Assembly (NCBI GenBank): GCA_905250075.1
Contig: CAJNOP010000015.1
Span: forward strand, 927,149 to 991,148
Direction: 5' to 3'
Source: Rotaria sp. Silwood1
Taxonomy: Eukaryota; Rotifera; Eurotatoria; Philodinida; Philodinidae
DNA length: 64,000 nucleotides
In this document: positions 25,744-40,600 of the stretch, one piece after another
Position numbering within the stretch: position 1 is the first letter of the stretch
Layout of the letters: every line of letters begins with the position of its first letter
The notes under the pieces: model-generated
What the model was told of the DNA's origin: nothing
What the model saw: only the letters and a program-made list of their open reading frames with translations
The model's database searches: none
Made by a program: the position numbers and the translations under genes

Positions 25744-28600
25744 TTAAAAAAAAACATATATTCTATTACTTAGTTAGGACGAAAGTTATAGATATTTCTA
25801 CATGTATGTGGATAAAGACCGTGCTTATCGTATAGAAATACCAAATTGTGGAAGATTATATAATTGCAAAGTGATAAAAATAAACCTAGACTATTATATA
25901 TTAGTGTTTAATATTGTTAAAAGAAAAAAAAATAAGCTCAACTATAATATAACGAAAAAGTAGCTACACTTCTGAAGCATTTCATAAACAAGAAAACACG
26001 TGATATTTACCGAGCAAGAACGATTGAAACTTAACTACCTATTCATTTTCTTTAGTACATTGCTTTTCTACTGATTAAGAATTGTATCCACATATGACGC
26101 ATTATATGATATTTTCGACAAATCATATGCAAAGTAACTTTGTTCGACGAGTCAAATAATATTTGCCAAACGTATTCAAAAGAACATATTTCACTTAGGT
26201 AAGCGAAGAAAACTATAAATTCATTATGGAAAGATTGAAATAAAAAAATCACACTTTGGTGAGCTTTTTCCTTGACCTCTGTTGACAATGTATTTTTATT
26301 TTGTATGAGTCGTGATCTATTTAAAAGCATATAGTGCATCGAATACTCTGATTACACTTAATTTTGATTATTATCTCATTAACATCCTGAGAAACTATTC
26401 CAAGTCGATAAAAATTGATTTAAATGATCCAGCCGTTTATACCTATGTTGACATGTATTCATCGTTATTCTTCTGACTTCTTATCAGTGTTATTATTTTT
26501 TTCATTTATATTAATCTAGTTAACTATCTCGTTCGTTTTGTGACTTACCAGCAAACAAGCGTCACAGAAAAAAGTCACCTTTTATATTTTTTTCTATAAA
26601 ATTATGCTTACAAAATTACACCAAAATCAACTAAATACCACATACATACGAAAGAGTAGAAACTTTAAAAAATGGTTTTCCATCTGGAATACTCAATTCA
26701 TTTTAAACTTAATTAATGAGTACCTTAGTCGAGAGTTCCCTAACTCTTTTTATTGCATAAGCATAATATTGAAGATATTCTCTACATAGTGACAAAGGCT
26801 GAGTATATGTTTAGAGGGAAGACTGCCATCTTCTTAATAAGAAACCGTACACTTACTATTTATGTTTGCTTGGCTATTTAATGTTTGATGAAGCTATTGC
26901 AATAGTAAAAAATCGCACCTTCTATCGATTAATAGCTAAAAATAGTTGTATCTGATATACACATACTGTTTATTGGAATCAATGCGCCAATATATATATA
27001 TAGATAGATTGATGAATAATAAGTATGATATGAGAACATTCCCACACGTGAAAAAAACCAAATTTGAGCAAGAGAGAGAGGGAAAGAAATAATGAAATAT
27101 ATGACAGAAGAGGAAAAACATATATGATCTAAAGACAAGAGGTACCTTTCCCTGAGCTGTTCGTTCGTTATTTATATTTGCACGTGCTGCTGGATACGCG
27201 AGATATGACTAATGATGAACGTTTACTAATATATGCTAATTTGTCAAGCTTAGTAATTGTATCATTTTCATCACTCCTGTGAGAAGACTGTATACTTATT
27301 AGAAATAGTGGGAAAAAAAGGCATGTGTAATAAGAAACTTTCCTTTTTAAATAAAATATAAATTAATTAGCTACCTACATATACAATATTTTTTTTTTGT
27401 CATTTATAAAATATGTCTTTTTTTCATAGCACTTTTCTATATACAGTTATTTGAAATCTTATTGTTCGAATTTGCTCAATCTTTCACATGGAAATAAAAA
27501 TTATATTGACTTCGATTTCACTTCTAATTTCCTTGATATGATAAATGAAATGTTCCACTACTCAATTGAAATTAATTCTAATCTCATTTATATAGTTGAT
27601 CATCATTGTATATGTTGATCCGAATGATAAATAACGTCTTTTTTACGTAGAGAAAAACAGAAAGAATAGCACAATGTCAAGTAACTTAAATGTCTTCGTA
27701 TTCGCTGTGCTTGACTTGTAGAACGAAGTATAAAACACAATATTACCATAATGTCTATCGATTAATGTGAATATATATGTATTTATTTGTTTTCTATAGC
27801 TTTTTTTTCTATTTATTGAAGTGATGATTGATGAAGATTGTGAGAAACACATGACACAATTGAATGGTCATAAGAATCTGCATAGTACGTTGTTTCATTC
27901 TATTAAGCGTTCGACATTATACACCTTTGATTATGATATACTATGAGAATTTGGCAATATACTAAGCAGCACAAAGAGATCGCGTCCGATGAGTAAAGGT
28001 TAAAGTCTTATGGGACAAACTTTTTTCGAATTCTGTATCCTGTACGTTCATTTCTGTTTTATTTTCAAAATGTTTCGTTATCGAATGTCTCTCATGCTTG
28101 TTCTGTAGGAATTCAATAAAGATTTATAAGTTTTCCGCTACAATGTACAAATATTAAAATCTAATTCACACGTTTTCTTTTGCTAATAATACAAAATTAT
28201 TATTGATTGAAAGTTCAATGTTCATATCTGTTAGTTATAGAAAATTTAAAATTCTTTCCTTGTTTTCTTCGTTTTTATCTAAGTTACTGAATAGAAATTT
28301 TTAATTATTATTCTTACTATGTTAATGTATCGCGTTGCTGGTTTCATATGAGTAAAACATTTATTTAAAAGACTACTTTAAAATTAATATTTCAAAATTA
28401 AAAAAAAAACAATAAATAAATGAAAATTGTCACACATAAATCACACCGTACAAAGAATTTAAGCATTATACGTATTTATCAAAACTCCTGTGTTCTATTC
28501 ACGATATATTCAATAAAGCAATATTACAATGTATAATCTGACTTGAAAGTTCACAAATTATTGTTTTCTTGTATACGTATGTATGTATAGTGATAAGTTC
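25744..28600. other. Gene-free spacer between GH16-like gene and MAP3K4 3' end
   Basis: About 2.9 kb, AT-rich, without ORFs showing family features. It should hold the GH16-like promoter (near 25750-26000) and any final MAP3K4 exon and 3' UTR (near 28000-28600). A small hairpin followed by six T occurs at 27984-28026 (noted under rejected items). Confidence 0.45.
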
Positions 28601-28613
28601 GAGTTTTACGAGT

Positions 28614-31600
28614 CTAATGATAATAAGAAATAAAGATAAAGATAAAATAGAAAATAAAAATTTTACCAGTTCGAACACGAGGATACGGATGAATAAGTAA
28701 ATCTCTAGCTGATGGACGTTCTTCAAGGTCAGGTTTTAAACATAATTCAATAAACTCATATGCTTGTTTTTGATTTTTTAATTCGTCTGGAATCGGTGGT
28801 CCTTTTTTTGCTAATAATTGATTTTGTATATAGATTTGATCTTCAGGTGGACGTGTTACATTTGTCCATGGTAACTAAAATTATTAAACACAGATAAAAA
28901 TCTTCTATTCAGAAAATTTACTTTGCCAGTTAACATCTCTATTACGGTACAACCAAGTGCCCATATATCAGATTTATAAACATATTCGGGTTCCGGCGGT
29001 TTAAAATCTAGTAGAAGAAAAAAAATCATACATTATAGTTTAAAAAAGATCTCTTTGTGATCGTTTAACGTAGCAGATTACTAATTGTTACCATTTTTTA
29101 GATATCTATTGTACACTGATCCTACTACTATTCCAATACTGGTGTTAGTTAGTATGAATAACTAGATATGATTCTGTACGGCATAGATTTAAATGAACTT
29201 CAAGTACTTATATAAATATCTCAAATGGCATATGATCAGTTGGCATAATCTTTCTTAACAATAGTAACCAAAAATCTCATTTTACGTAGATAAGAAGCTT
29301 GTTGAATAGATTTAACCTAAATATATAATATTCTACAAACTTTAAAATTCGTTTTTTAATTAAAATCAAATCAATTGTTTTAACAATTATAAATCAATTA
29401 AGTGTCTAGAAAATGAAATCTTTCCTTTATAACTTACATATAGTTCCTTTTTGTGTACTACGTGAATTACTACCATCTGATGATGGTGATTCAAGTTCAA
29501 GTCGATGTGATAAATTAAAATCCTAAAATAAAGTTTTTTGTTTTTTTAAATAATACTTTAATTAATATCAATTGAACATACACCTAATTTAACAATATAA
29601 TTTCCATTGTCATTAGCAATAAAAATATTATCACCTTTAACATCACAATGTACAATGGAATGTTCATGTAAAACCATTAAAGCTTTTAAAAGTTGATTAA
29701 CAAATCCACGTACATGTTCATTAACATCAAGTGAAGAATTTAAACGAATATTTCCCGTACTCAAATCTTCATCTTGATCACTTGAATCATTCCATAGAAT
29801 ATCATTTTTTCTTTTTGTATGTGCACGTTTTTGAAATGACCGAATATCATTAAGAAATTCATTTACTGTTGATAAACAATATTCCATACAAATATAAATT
29901 GTTCTCTAAAAAAAAATAATAATAAGAAATCAATGATCAAAAAAACAAAAAAAAAAAAGAAATTCTTTCTTTCTTTTTTTTTTTGTTTTATTCATTTACT
30001 CTATATTTTTCTATGCCAAAATATCGTACAATATTTGGATGATTAATTGACATAATCATATCAATTTCTTCTGCAATACGTCGAAGTTTTCCAGGATATG
30101 TATTTGGTAATGAACGTGATGTTATTGATGATAATTGTATTTCTTTCATACATACAATCGAACCATTTGAACAATTTATTGCACGAAATGCTACACCAGC
30201 ACCACCTTGTCCAATACGTGTACCACGACGCCATGGAAAATCAATATTACGCATTTTTAAGGATATAACAGGATCTGGAATGATACCATTCATTGTTGTT
30301 GTACTATTATATATTTGACCAATTTGTTTACGTTCACGAAGGCTTTTTTCTAAATTATTTTCAAGATTTTTTATTTTGTCTACAATACGTTCATGAGGTG
30401 TCGTGAAACTTTCAATTCTACGATGTCCACCTATAAGGAATATGTATTGATTAGAAAATATTTTTTTTTTTTTGAAAAGTACAGATATTTTATTCTTACT
30501 TGTTTGTGAAGAATGACGTGATCGACTTAAATTTGGTGATGTTGATGAAAAACTATTTGAACGAACTAAAAAACAAACAAACATTATAAAAATCTATGTA
30601 CTAAAATATCAATAAAACAAATTGAATTATATGTCAAGCAATCAAATATATTCAAATAAAGAACAGCTTTTATTAATTTTCCTTACCAGCATTCACTTTT
30701 TGCAAGTGACGTTCATTTAGGAGACTAATGTCTTTTTAGAAAGATATAGAGATTTCTCTGAATGATAAAATTCACATAGAAATTTACCTTTTGTCGTTAG
30801 TAAATCATAATTAATCTTCACATTTCCATATAAAACATCAAGAGCAGCTGGCATTTCTTTAGTTAATTTTTTATAATCATCATCGGAAAGTAATTCCAAA
30901 TGATTGGATTTTGCTAAAAAACGTAGAAAACCCATTCCTGGTGAAAGCCATTTTGGTCTGAAATTTATAATTATAATATTTATTGATAAATTGTTAAATT
31001 AAAAAATTTCTTTTATTTTATTTTTTTTTTTTACCGGAAAACTTTATATTTATCTGTTCGTGTTTGTTGTAATGATGTATATTTAAATTTTTTTGTAACA
31101 CATTTACACCATGCACAAAAAAATTCATTCATTGTACTAACAAATTTTTCAAATGTTGCATCATTTTCTGTTGATATTGTTAATATAAGTTCACATAAAA
31201 CACGAAAAAGATCAAAACCAGAATTATATATATATAAAACAAGATCAACTAATTTTGATTCAATGGTATGTTCATCAAATTTAACAATTTCTGTAAGATA
31301 TATTTTCGTTGAATCTTGATCCCAAATTGTATTTAATGTACGAACAAGATTAGTTAATGTAGTACATAATTTTTCAATATGTTCCTATGAAAAGAAAAAT
31401 ATATTAATTGTTAATTCAAAAACAAAAAATACATACAGGTAATTGATCAAATGTTAAACGAATATCTTCATCACGAGGTAATTTTCTAATTAGTTGAATA
31501 TTAGTTAATCCAGCATGTATATGAAATAAATCAACAGCCTTTTGCCAATGATCAAATCGATTAACAACCAAATGTAATGAACAAAGTTCAATAGAATTTA

Positions 31601-34600
31601 ATGCTAATTTTGTACTTTCACTTGGTTGAATAGGTAAAATATCTCCAGTCCATGGAGAACTTTGTCGAGAAAAACTTTTCTTAGGTAAAAAGATCATATA
31701 GAATGGAGGAGGCGTTTCTTTAGGTGCTTTACAAGATTCATCTGGTGAAATTTGTTGAGAACATATAATGCTTAATAATTTTTCAACTTGGTCTTTCTCT
31801 GTTGATAACCAAGGCGGAACGAATACATAAAAATTATCAAAATCATCGACATCCTAATTGTAAACGAGAATATGTTTTTTCTTTCTATGTAAAATTATAG
31901 CTATTCTTACACTTCTATTCAAATAAATCTTAATTTGAGTATAAGAATATTGTAGAAGTCGTTGCCAAACATCATGATGATTAACACATTTAAATTCAGC
32001 TGCAATTGCAAAATCCTTAGCAAAAAAGAAATAATAAATTCGAATTCTATTTTCTATCAGATAAAAATTAAGAATGATAACAATTAAACTAATAGTAAAA
32101 AATTTATCAATAAAACTTACAACAATAAGAGTTTTAGCTAAATGACAAACACGTGTTGCACGTTGTTTAATAGTATCAAAATCTCGACGAAATTCACGTG
32201 TACTGGAAATAATATCATTTCTAGATATGATGAAAAGATTCAAGTAACCAACAAAATGAAATAGTTATTCAATTTTGTTTTAATTACTTCTTTTGATCAG
32301 AAAATGATGTTGTTGAATCAGATAGTAATGTTTCACTACGATATAAATCAGGTGGAACACTACTTGATGTAACAAAAGACGGTACTTTGATTGTTTCACA
32401 GATTACACTATGAAATATAATAAATATGGTAATTTATAGATAAAAAGAAATAAATTAGTCTAGTTTATAAGTGATTTACAAAGTACTAAGAATTTAAACT
32501 TTTGTATTATACTTTATACAAGTTTAAATATAAAATAATTAAGAAATTATTTAATCAAACAATCATATTAATAATTTAGTTAAATTAGCTAATTCTTTTG
32601 TGATTGATGAAAGAGTGTATACTGTTCATAATTCCTTGAGCAAATATTGGAAATCATTTTTTGAAATATGCTCATCAAATGCAAAAACGGATCATAATTA
32701 TTTATTCTTCTGATCGAAAATAAAGCCGATCAGAAATGTGAATCGTGCGTAAAAAGTGAGCAAAAAGTGATTATAAACCCTACAATAGTGGCGGAGGCGA
32801 TCATCGCCAGTAATGTATATCCTTAGACAGAGGAAGCCTTTCTCTACGACTCTACATATATCTCATTCTGTAGTCAATATCTTACAGTTGCTATCAGAAT
32901 TTTTTTTAGCTAGAATCAGTTACAATTTCATTTATAGCATTAACACATGAATGCAAATATAATCTAATGAAATGAATGGTATCTTATACAGAACAAGTTA
33001 GTCAGCGATGTTCCAGGATTATAGTTCAACAGCACCTTTGATAATTGCATGGGCAATGCACACCTCTGAAAGACGTATCAATTTTTTTTTGATTTTTTCT
33101 TCAAAATTTTCTTTTACGATCTCAAATTTTTATCACATGCTCATGTCGTTTTATTATATATAATCAAAAATTTTCAGCCATAAAAGACAAGGCATAATTT
33201 GAAAAGCTATGATAACATTTTTTTTTACCAGTCGTTTACGATTACAGAACTTTTCCTAAGATCATGAATATTACTTCATATTTGTATACTTTTCTTGTTA
33301 ATTTAGACTATGAATATTCCGTTGTTAATGATAAAATAAACAGACTCTTTATGTCAAACTGTTATTGATATAAGCAAACTTTCTGTTTCTAGTAAAGCAT
33401 TGTCTGGATAATCATGCAGATGTTTGTAACTCTTTAAAGCTTTCATTTTTTAGAGCCATTATTCAATAGATATAGTCTGAAAACTATAGTCGTGATGTTT
33501 GAATTATTTCAAAGCAACTCAATAGAAACAGTTCGCTGATTTCTACACACTACAATGAGTTTCCTTTTATTTGTCTTAACATGAAATAGTTCACAATCGA
33601 GCTAATAGAAGTAAGTGAGGACTATCTTTACACTAGTATTATCGATTAATGACTATGTAGTTATCAACAGAAAAATTTACTAACTTTACGAAAAGATTTT
33701 CTCTAATTCATAAACTTAAAAATAGAATATTATTTATTCTTCTTACTCAGCTGAATAAGTTCCATCACTGATATTTGATGTATTACTCATATCAATAGCA
33801 AATGCTTGATAATATTTTTCAGTTTTACCATTTAACTCTTCTTTTAATTGTGTTAATATTCGTTGTGTTAATGCACTAAAAGTATTTAGATGAAAAAAAA
33901 AGAAACAATAACATTCAACATCAAAAAAGAATTTTTTTTCAATATCTTACCTAAATTCAATACATAAATCACGAATTTCATTACGATTTCCTAATGTTAC
34001 TGTTAAATCTCGAGAAAAATAATATTCTTTAATTAATTCAGATGTTTCTTCATCAACATAATAATATAAATCAGTATTTCCGTAATTACTCATAATCATA
34101 GTATCTTCATCATGTGTACCAAATGATCGATTAATACAAACTGTATTTAAAAATTGTTTATAATGCTAAAATACAACAAACAAACAAAAAATAATCATAA
34201 ATGAAACAAAAAAAATTCTAAAACAAACCGTATAAAGTTTAATCGTATTTTCATCAAATACTGCAAGTTCATTAACTATTTGACGATGAGAAATAAATTG
34301 TTCCATCATACGTACACTATATAAACGAGTAGCTAATGCATCTCTATTAAATCACAAAAAAAAAGAGATCTAATTGAAAACTTATATCTTTTAACGAACC
34401 TTAAAACAAGTTTTGCTTCACGAACAAGCTAAAATAAAAAAAGAATTAATAAATAAAAACAATGAAAATTCCATTGTTGTTCTTTTTTCTTTTTTTACTT
34501 GTTGTCGACAAAGAGAATCGATTTCAATTGTATCATTATTCATATAAGGTTTATTATAAAGTATTAAACATTCATTCATAACATCAAGTAAAACATTAAG

Positions 34601-37600
34601 AATAAAAAAATATAATGGTAATAATGATGGTAAACCTAATTGTTGATGTAATTCAAGCCAATTATGTTTTAATATATCTTCTGTATATGAACATATTGTT
34701 TTAAGTGTTGGACATGATTTTAATACATGAAAAAGCCATTTTTCAATAGTCATTTCTCCAATATTTAAATTTATTGTTGAATCTTCATCAACAGGATTAT
34801 CTGTATCAACAAGTTTATCTTCAGTTTCATCATTATTAGCATTTGTTTTACTTTCTAATTTATTGATATTTGATAATTGACAATCACATAATAATAAACC
34901 AGTAAGAACTTGTTCAGCTTTTAATTTACGTCTATCATTAGCTTGTAATAAAGCAAAACGAGTTTTAACAAGAACTGGTGCAACACGTTCGATTAATGTT
35001 CTTGCTAAACCATCATATTTAACTTGATAAGAACGTTTATCCATATAATAAACAAAATTTCTAAGCAAATAAAAAGAATTATTATAATAAACAAGAAAGT
35101 AAAAAAAAAGACAGGATTTTACCGATAGCAACCAATACGACTTAGCTTTTTGATTTTTGGACTTGTTTCATTTGGATTTGATTCATCAGAAACTAAAATT
35201 ATTTAAAACAAAATAAATTAGATAAAATAATTGAATATAATACAAATTTAATTACTTTTAAGACGAGAGAAATAATCAAGTGGTTCTTCAGGCCAACGAG
35301 TCTAAAAACAAAAGTTGGATATTTAAATTATTTTAACTTCTCAAGTAAGTTCGATTATGAAGGAGCTTTGTTTTCTCGAGTATTCATGTTTTCGATCGTT
35401 GACATATTTGATGTATATGTTAGTGTCCGATCTCAAAAGAGAAACTCTTCAGATGATGTTTATTTAATGAGTACTCAAGAGTAGCACAAAGTCAATAACG
35501 ATTTGGTAGTTCGGATAGATTTTTAACTTCATACTTTGCATGAACAAAGTTCTCAAGAAGATTAATTCATTGGAAGAATTTTAGCTTTTCTAGTATTTTC
35601 TTTCTGAAGTTGTAACTATATGGACAAAATTTACTTCTAAACATGAGAGAGTTTCCAATATTCAATATCTCGCAAACGGAGATAGTAGAAAAGTTGCAAC
35701 TTACCTAATGAACTAATCTCATTAAGAGTTTTGTTCATAAAGAATTTTAAAGTCAAAATTCGAGAGTCAATTTTTCATCTGACCTGACGAAGATCACAGC
35801 TTTTTCTTGAAAAATTCAGTAAATGAACATCGTCTCGATTGAAAAACGATTTGACAGTCGAAGAGATTTCCTCATCCGATCCTCTTGAACTAATCTCGAT
35901 TTCGAGAGCAAGTGTATTACATGCTTAATTATGCTAAAAACAAACTTCGAAAAAGTAAAAACAGTTAATTTATATTTCAGTTGTGGATGTGAGACGAAGA
36001 GAACAAGTAACACTCACACCCTGTATTCAAGAACAAAACATAATATAAAACCATTTGTTTTAAACATACTTTTGGTAGAATATCACTATCATCACCATTT
36101 TCAGTTTCATCTTCTATTTCACTTTCTTCTGCTATTTCTATTTCATCATCATCCTCATGATCATCATCATATTCATCTTCATCACTTGATGAATAATAAT
36201 GAACATCAGTTTTAGCTGCTCGTTTAGCTTTTCGTTCACGATTTGTTGCTATAGAACGAAAACGTAACTTTGGCCAATCATCACAATCATCACAACGTAA
36301 TAGACCACTGATTTTTTTAACTGATATTGTTAATTCATAATATAGATTATACCAAACAAAAAGTGCATCAAGATGACGATGAAATACTGCTAATGCATCA
36401 TTTGTATAACCACTATCAACATGTTTTAAACAATAAAGTATATGTTGTTGATCAGCTAAATCAAATATTTCTTTTAAATCATTTTCAGTTCGTTCACAAT
36501 CAGTAATATAATCTTGTGTTAATGTACGAAAAAAACGTAATGGATGATCTTTATATGATATATCATCATCATTAACATCATATTTTGATTCAGTGCTTGT
36601 ATAACGTGTGAATGGTGGTGATGATGTGTTTGATGATTCATTACTAGCCATATGACCATCTAAATAAGAAACTATAATTGTTATTGGATATTATTAATAT
36701 TTTCTATTTGAGTCCGACAACTAATATTATTTGTAGCGAGAACAGGTGTATGTTAAAACTTATTCATCATGCTATCGGATGGATGATCCAACACAAACAG
36801 TCGTCAATTATTTGTCCAGAGTCATGTTATAGCTGGTGTATACACTAAAGAATGTTTCAAATGATTTGTTGCAATCAGTCTATCTTTTTTTTGAGTTATA
36901 ACTGTTTTTGATGATTTTTTTCCAGAAAATGTCATGATTCATCTTGGATCATGTTCCATATTGGTTTTCGAGTTCAAACTTTGCATAGATAAAGTTCTTA
37001 ATTACTCTGAAACATAACTCTAAGAATAGTTCTTGTTTTATTGTAGAAAAAATTTTAAATATTGTCATCGAAGAATAGGAAATCCTATATGCTTTCACAA
37101 TGAACTAAACGCATTCAGAATTTTATTTGTGCAGAATTTGAACTCGAAATTGATTTATTAGCTGATTTGAGGGAAATAATGATATTGAGTTGAAGAACTT
37201 ATTAAAACAGTGTCAAATCAAGAAGAAAGACTCAAAGCAACAAATTCTTTTAAACATTCTCTAGTCTCAATAGGACCTACTTAACAATCTAAGATTCATC
37301 CTTAAAAAAATTTATCGCATGGTGAGGTTCCATTGTTAGTACGTATCTTTTTCTTTTTTTCAAACCATCGCACGCTCATGACTGTCGATTTAATGAAATG
37401 ACTTATTCCGAAACTAGAGAAAAATGTCTCCGAAAAATAATCTTGAACGTAGAAAATTTTCAAAAACCAAATATCTATTTTTGTGCCACAGTGGCGGCTT
37501 AGGCGATTAGCTAACACTTCTCGTTGAAAATTCGAGTTTAATAGTAGTCTAGTAAATTCATGGCTCATAATAATGAATATATAAGTGTTGAAGCATAGAA

Positions 37601-40600
37601 ATCTCCTGATTGAAATGCTTTTTTTTGTATTGGCTGACGACTTGTATTCTCAGTAGATCGAATTTTTACCAATGGAGCATCGATAGATAGAGATTGATTT
37701 TACTCAGTCATTTATCGTAATCGCGGCTTGGTATTAATACAATGTTATATTAAAGAGTTGTAAGCGGTTCGACTGCGGTCAGATGCGTTCAAAGCACTGA
37801 ATCAATCGATTCTCGTTGATTTAAAAGAAGCAACTCTCTTAATACGACTATTTGCGTTCGATAAAACTCCTTAAGAGCAAGCTATAGTACTCTTATTAAA
37901 AATGACGCGTATGTTTTGAAATCATCTGCTTGAATCAATAAAGATAGCTTCAGGTTATTTCCTTTGTAACTCAATTTTTTTTGTACCTATTGGAAATTTT
38001 GAAGTAGTATCTATTTACTAACATAAGTACAAAATTGTATTTCAAAGTTATAAAATTAAATTTGCGTAACAGAAATAATGAATTACGTTTTTCTCGAACC
38101 AAATTTCGCATGAAAATAAGGGGAAGAAATACCCTGCGTTCTTCGGTCTAGTATGTCACATCGAGCTGAAACTTGTTTTTTTTACATAGATTATACATTG
38201 TTTGGGATAGAGATGGTTTGTTTTGTGTTAATATATATTATTCTGATGATTTTTGATAAATCTTAAAAAATATACAGAACAAAATTTCAGCTCGATTGAT
38301 CATAGTATGTCGAAGAAACGCTAAAAACTTCAAATTGTTCTGATGAGTCATTCTTGAGAAATTCTGAAAAGCAAAAACTGTTGATTAACTATTCGAATTG
38401 ATAATAACTCAAATGCATTGTTAGCTAAGGCGAAATATAACTGAAAATGATCGTCTTTGATCAGCTCTTTCAAAACATTAACCATCTATGTTGACTATCA
38501 ATTCTTCTGTCTTATCCAAATAATAGTAAATTTGATTTGCTTATGCATGATATAATATTTTATTCTTTTAACTTTTGGTTTTGTTTTAGAACATACCCTT
38601 AATTATATCATCTTCACTTTCATCATATATATTTGAAGAATATATTCCATCATTATTTGATCTTAATAAATCTTTAACGCTATCACTTAAAAATTCATAA
38701 TGATGTGCTCGATTCGTTTGAAAACTACTTATTAAATCAATAAAAGATTTTATTTCAACTTTTGAACATCGTTCAGTCATTGGATTTTTTTGTGAAAATT
38801 CATGTAAACGTGTATAAAGATAATCACGAATAGATGAATTTTGTGATGAATATTGTAAACCAGTATTATATGAATAATTTGAAAGTAATTCATTAATCAT
38901 TGTTAAATGTTCATTAAGAATAGCTTCTGTATTACGATTCAATGGTGATGTTTGTTCTTGTTCTTGTTGTGATGCTTGTGAAATAGCTCCTTGTTCTGAT
39001 TTACCAAATGAATTTCTACGATCACGTGTAACAGCTGCAAATCCACTAAGATTACGACGATGTGGTATACGTTTTCGATGAAGATGAACTGAAGATGAAA
39101 TTGGTGTTGTTGTATTTGATAAATTTTTTGTTACAGATTTTGTATTTATAAATGTAGCAGTTGCACTTGAATCTGAATGAACATTACGTGTAGATGAATA
39201 AGTATGAGTCATAGAATCATTATTTGACGGTTGTGAAGATACTATTGAAGTATGTGTATTAGAATATTCATTTGAACTTGAATAAGTATTTGTAGAAGTT
39301 TTTGATATATTATCAGGTTCAGTACGTGATGTAAGATTAGGTACATTATTCGAATGTAATGTTGAACAAGACTATAGAAAATTGAATATTATTTAAAATT
39401 GATTTTTAATGATTTTGAAATACCTGTAAAAACTGCGGACACTCACAAACACTACAAAAGCTTCATGGTATAGCAAATGAACATGTGTTTACACTTGAAT
39501 TTGAATACTCATAATTATTTAGATTTGTGAATGAGAAAGAAACTTGCTGAAGAAAATCTGAAAAAACTATTAATTCAAGCCCTGTGAGATTAAAATACGC
39601 AAAAATAAATTTGATCAAATATTCTCGGAGTTGAGAAATTTAAGTCTATAATGCAGTATCTCAGAATTGTATACTTGATCTCTCTGTCAAGGTTTCTTGA
39701 GACAAAAACCTTTGATCAAAATTTAAAAGAGATCTTGATATTCCTCCCGCAGTCATTTCTGGAATTCATGTCACTTGACAAGAAAATATGGTGAAAATTT
39801 CAACCTCTCCCCCATGTTATTCATGATTTCATGCTCTTTTAATATGTGATGTACGAACAGATTTTTTTACTACGATATTCTCGAACTTCGAACTCATCTG
39901 AAACATTGTTCGCAAAATCTTTTTCTAAATAATTCTTTTTTTTTTTTGATACATTACAAAGTAAAGCATTTATGAGAGTATTTTATGACTTATCGAAAGT
40001 ACTATCAAGACGTGATTTGAGAACTGATCATTGTTCGTCAAATCTCAAAATACCTTATCGCGTAATTGTAAACTTTACTACGAGTATGCGTATTCAAGCA
40101 CAAACGTATATTCAGTCATAGCAGAAAAGTATCTTACAGAAATGATATCTACGGATGTTTGTGTCCATTCGAAACAAGCATTTCAAATGAAACATTTTAA
40201 AAGCACAATCAAGACTTAGTGTCCGTAATTTTTTACAAGTACCTTTAAATTTATGTTTAAATTACTTCAATAAATGGTTTTGATGTTGATTTTTGATGTT
40301 GCTGTTTTGGTGGACTAAATGATTTTCGACATCCAGAAGTAGATTGAGGGTTAATTGTTGGTCTTTTTTCAAGTAACCACATTAGCTTTTTTAAAACATC
40401 TCGTTTTTTATCAATGGGACCTTTTCCTGTACCTTTATCAACTTGTAAAGCTTCCATTTTCTTAGTAAAAAAATGAATTCCACCATCACTTGATGATGAT
40501 AAACTTTCTGTACTTGGTGTTCCAGATGATGTTGTTGATGTTGGATGATTTCGTCGACGTTGATGATGTATATTCTTTCCATCGGTTGTTTGATTATCAT

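Noticed and set aside
27984-28026. 10-bp imperfect hairpin (GTCCGATGAG / CTTATGGGAC) followed by six T, resembling a Pol III transcript end
   Set aside because: No A/B box or known small-RNA sequence around it; T runs are common in this AT-rich DNA.
30717-30935. Reading the MAP3K4 exon through to a stop at 30717
   Set aside because: A donor at AAAAG|GTAAAT and phase-compatible exon at 30731-30687 continue the protein; the read-through end is intron sequence.
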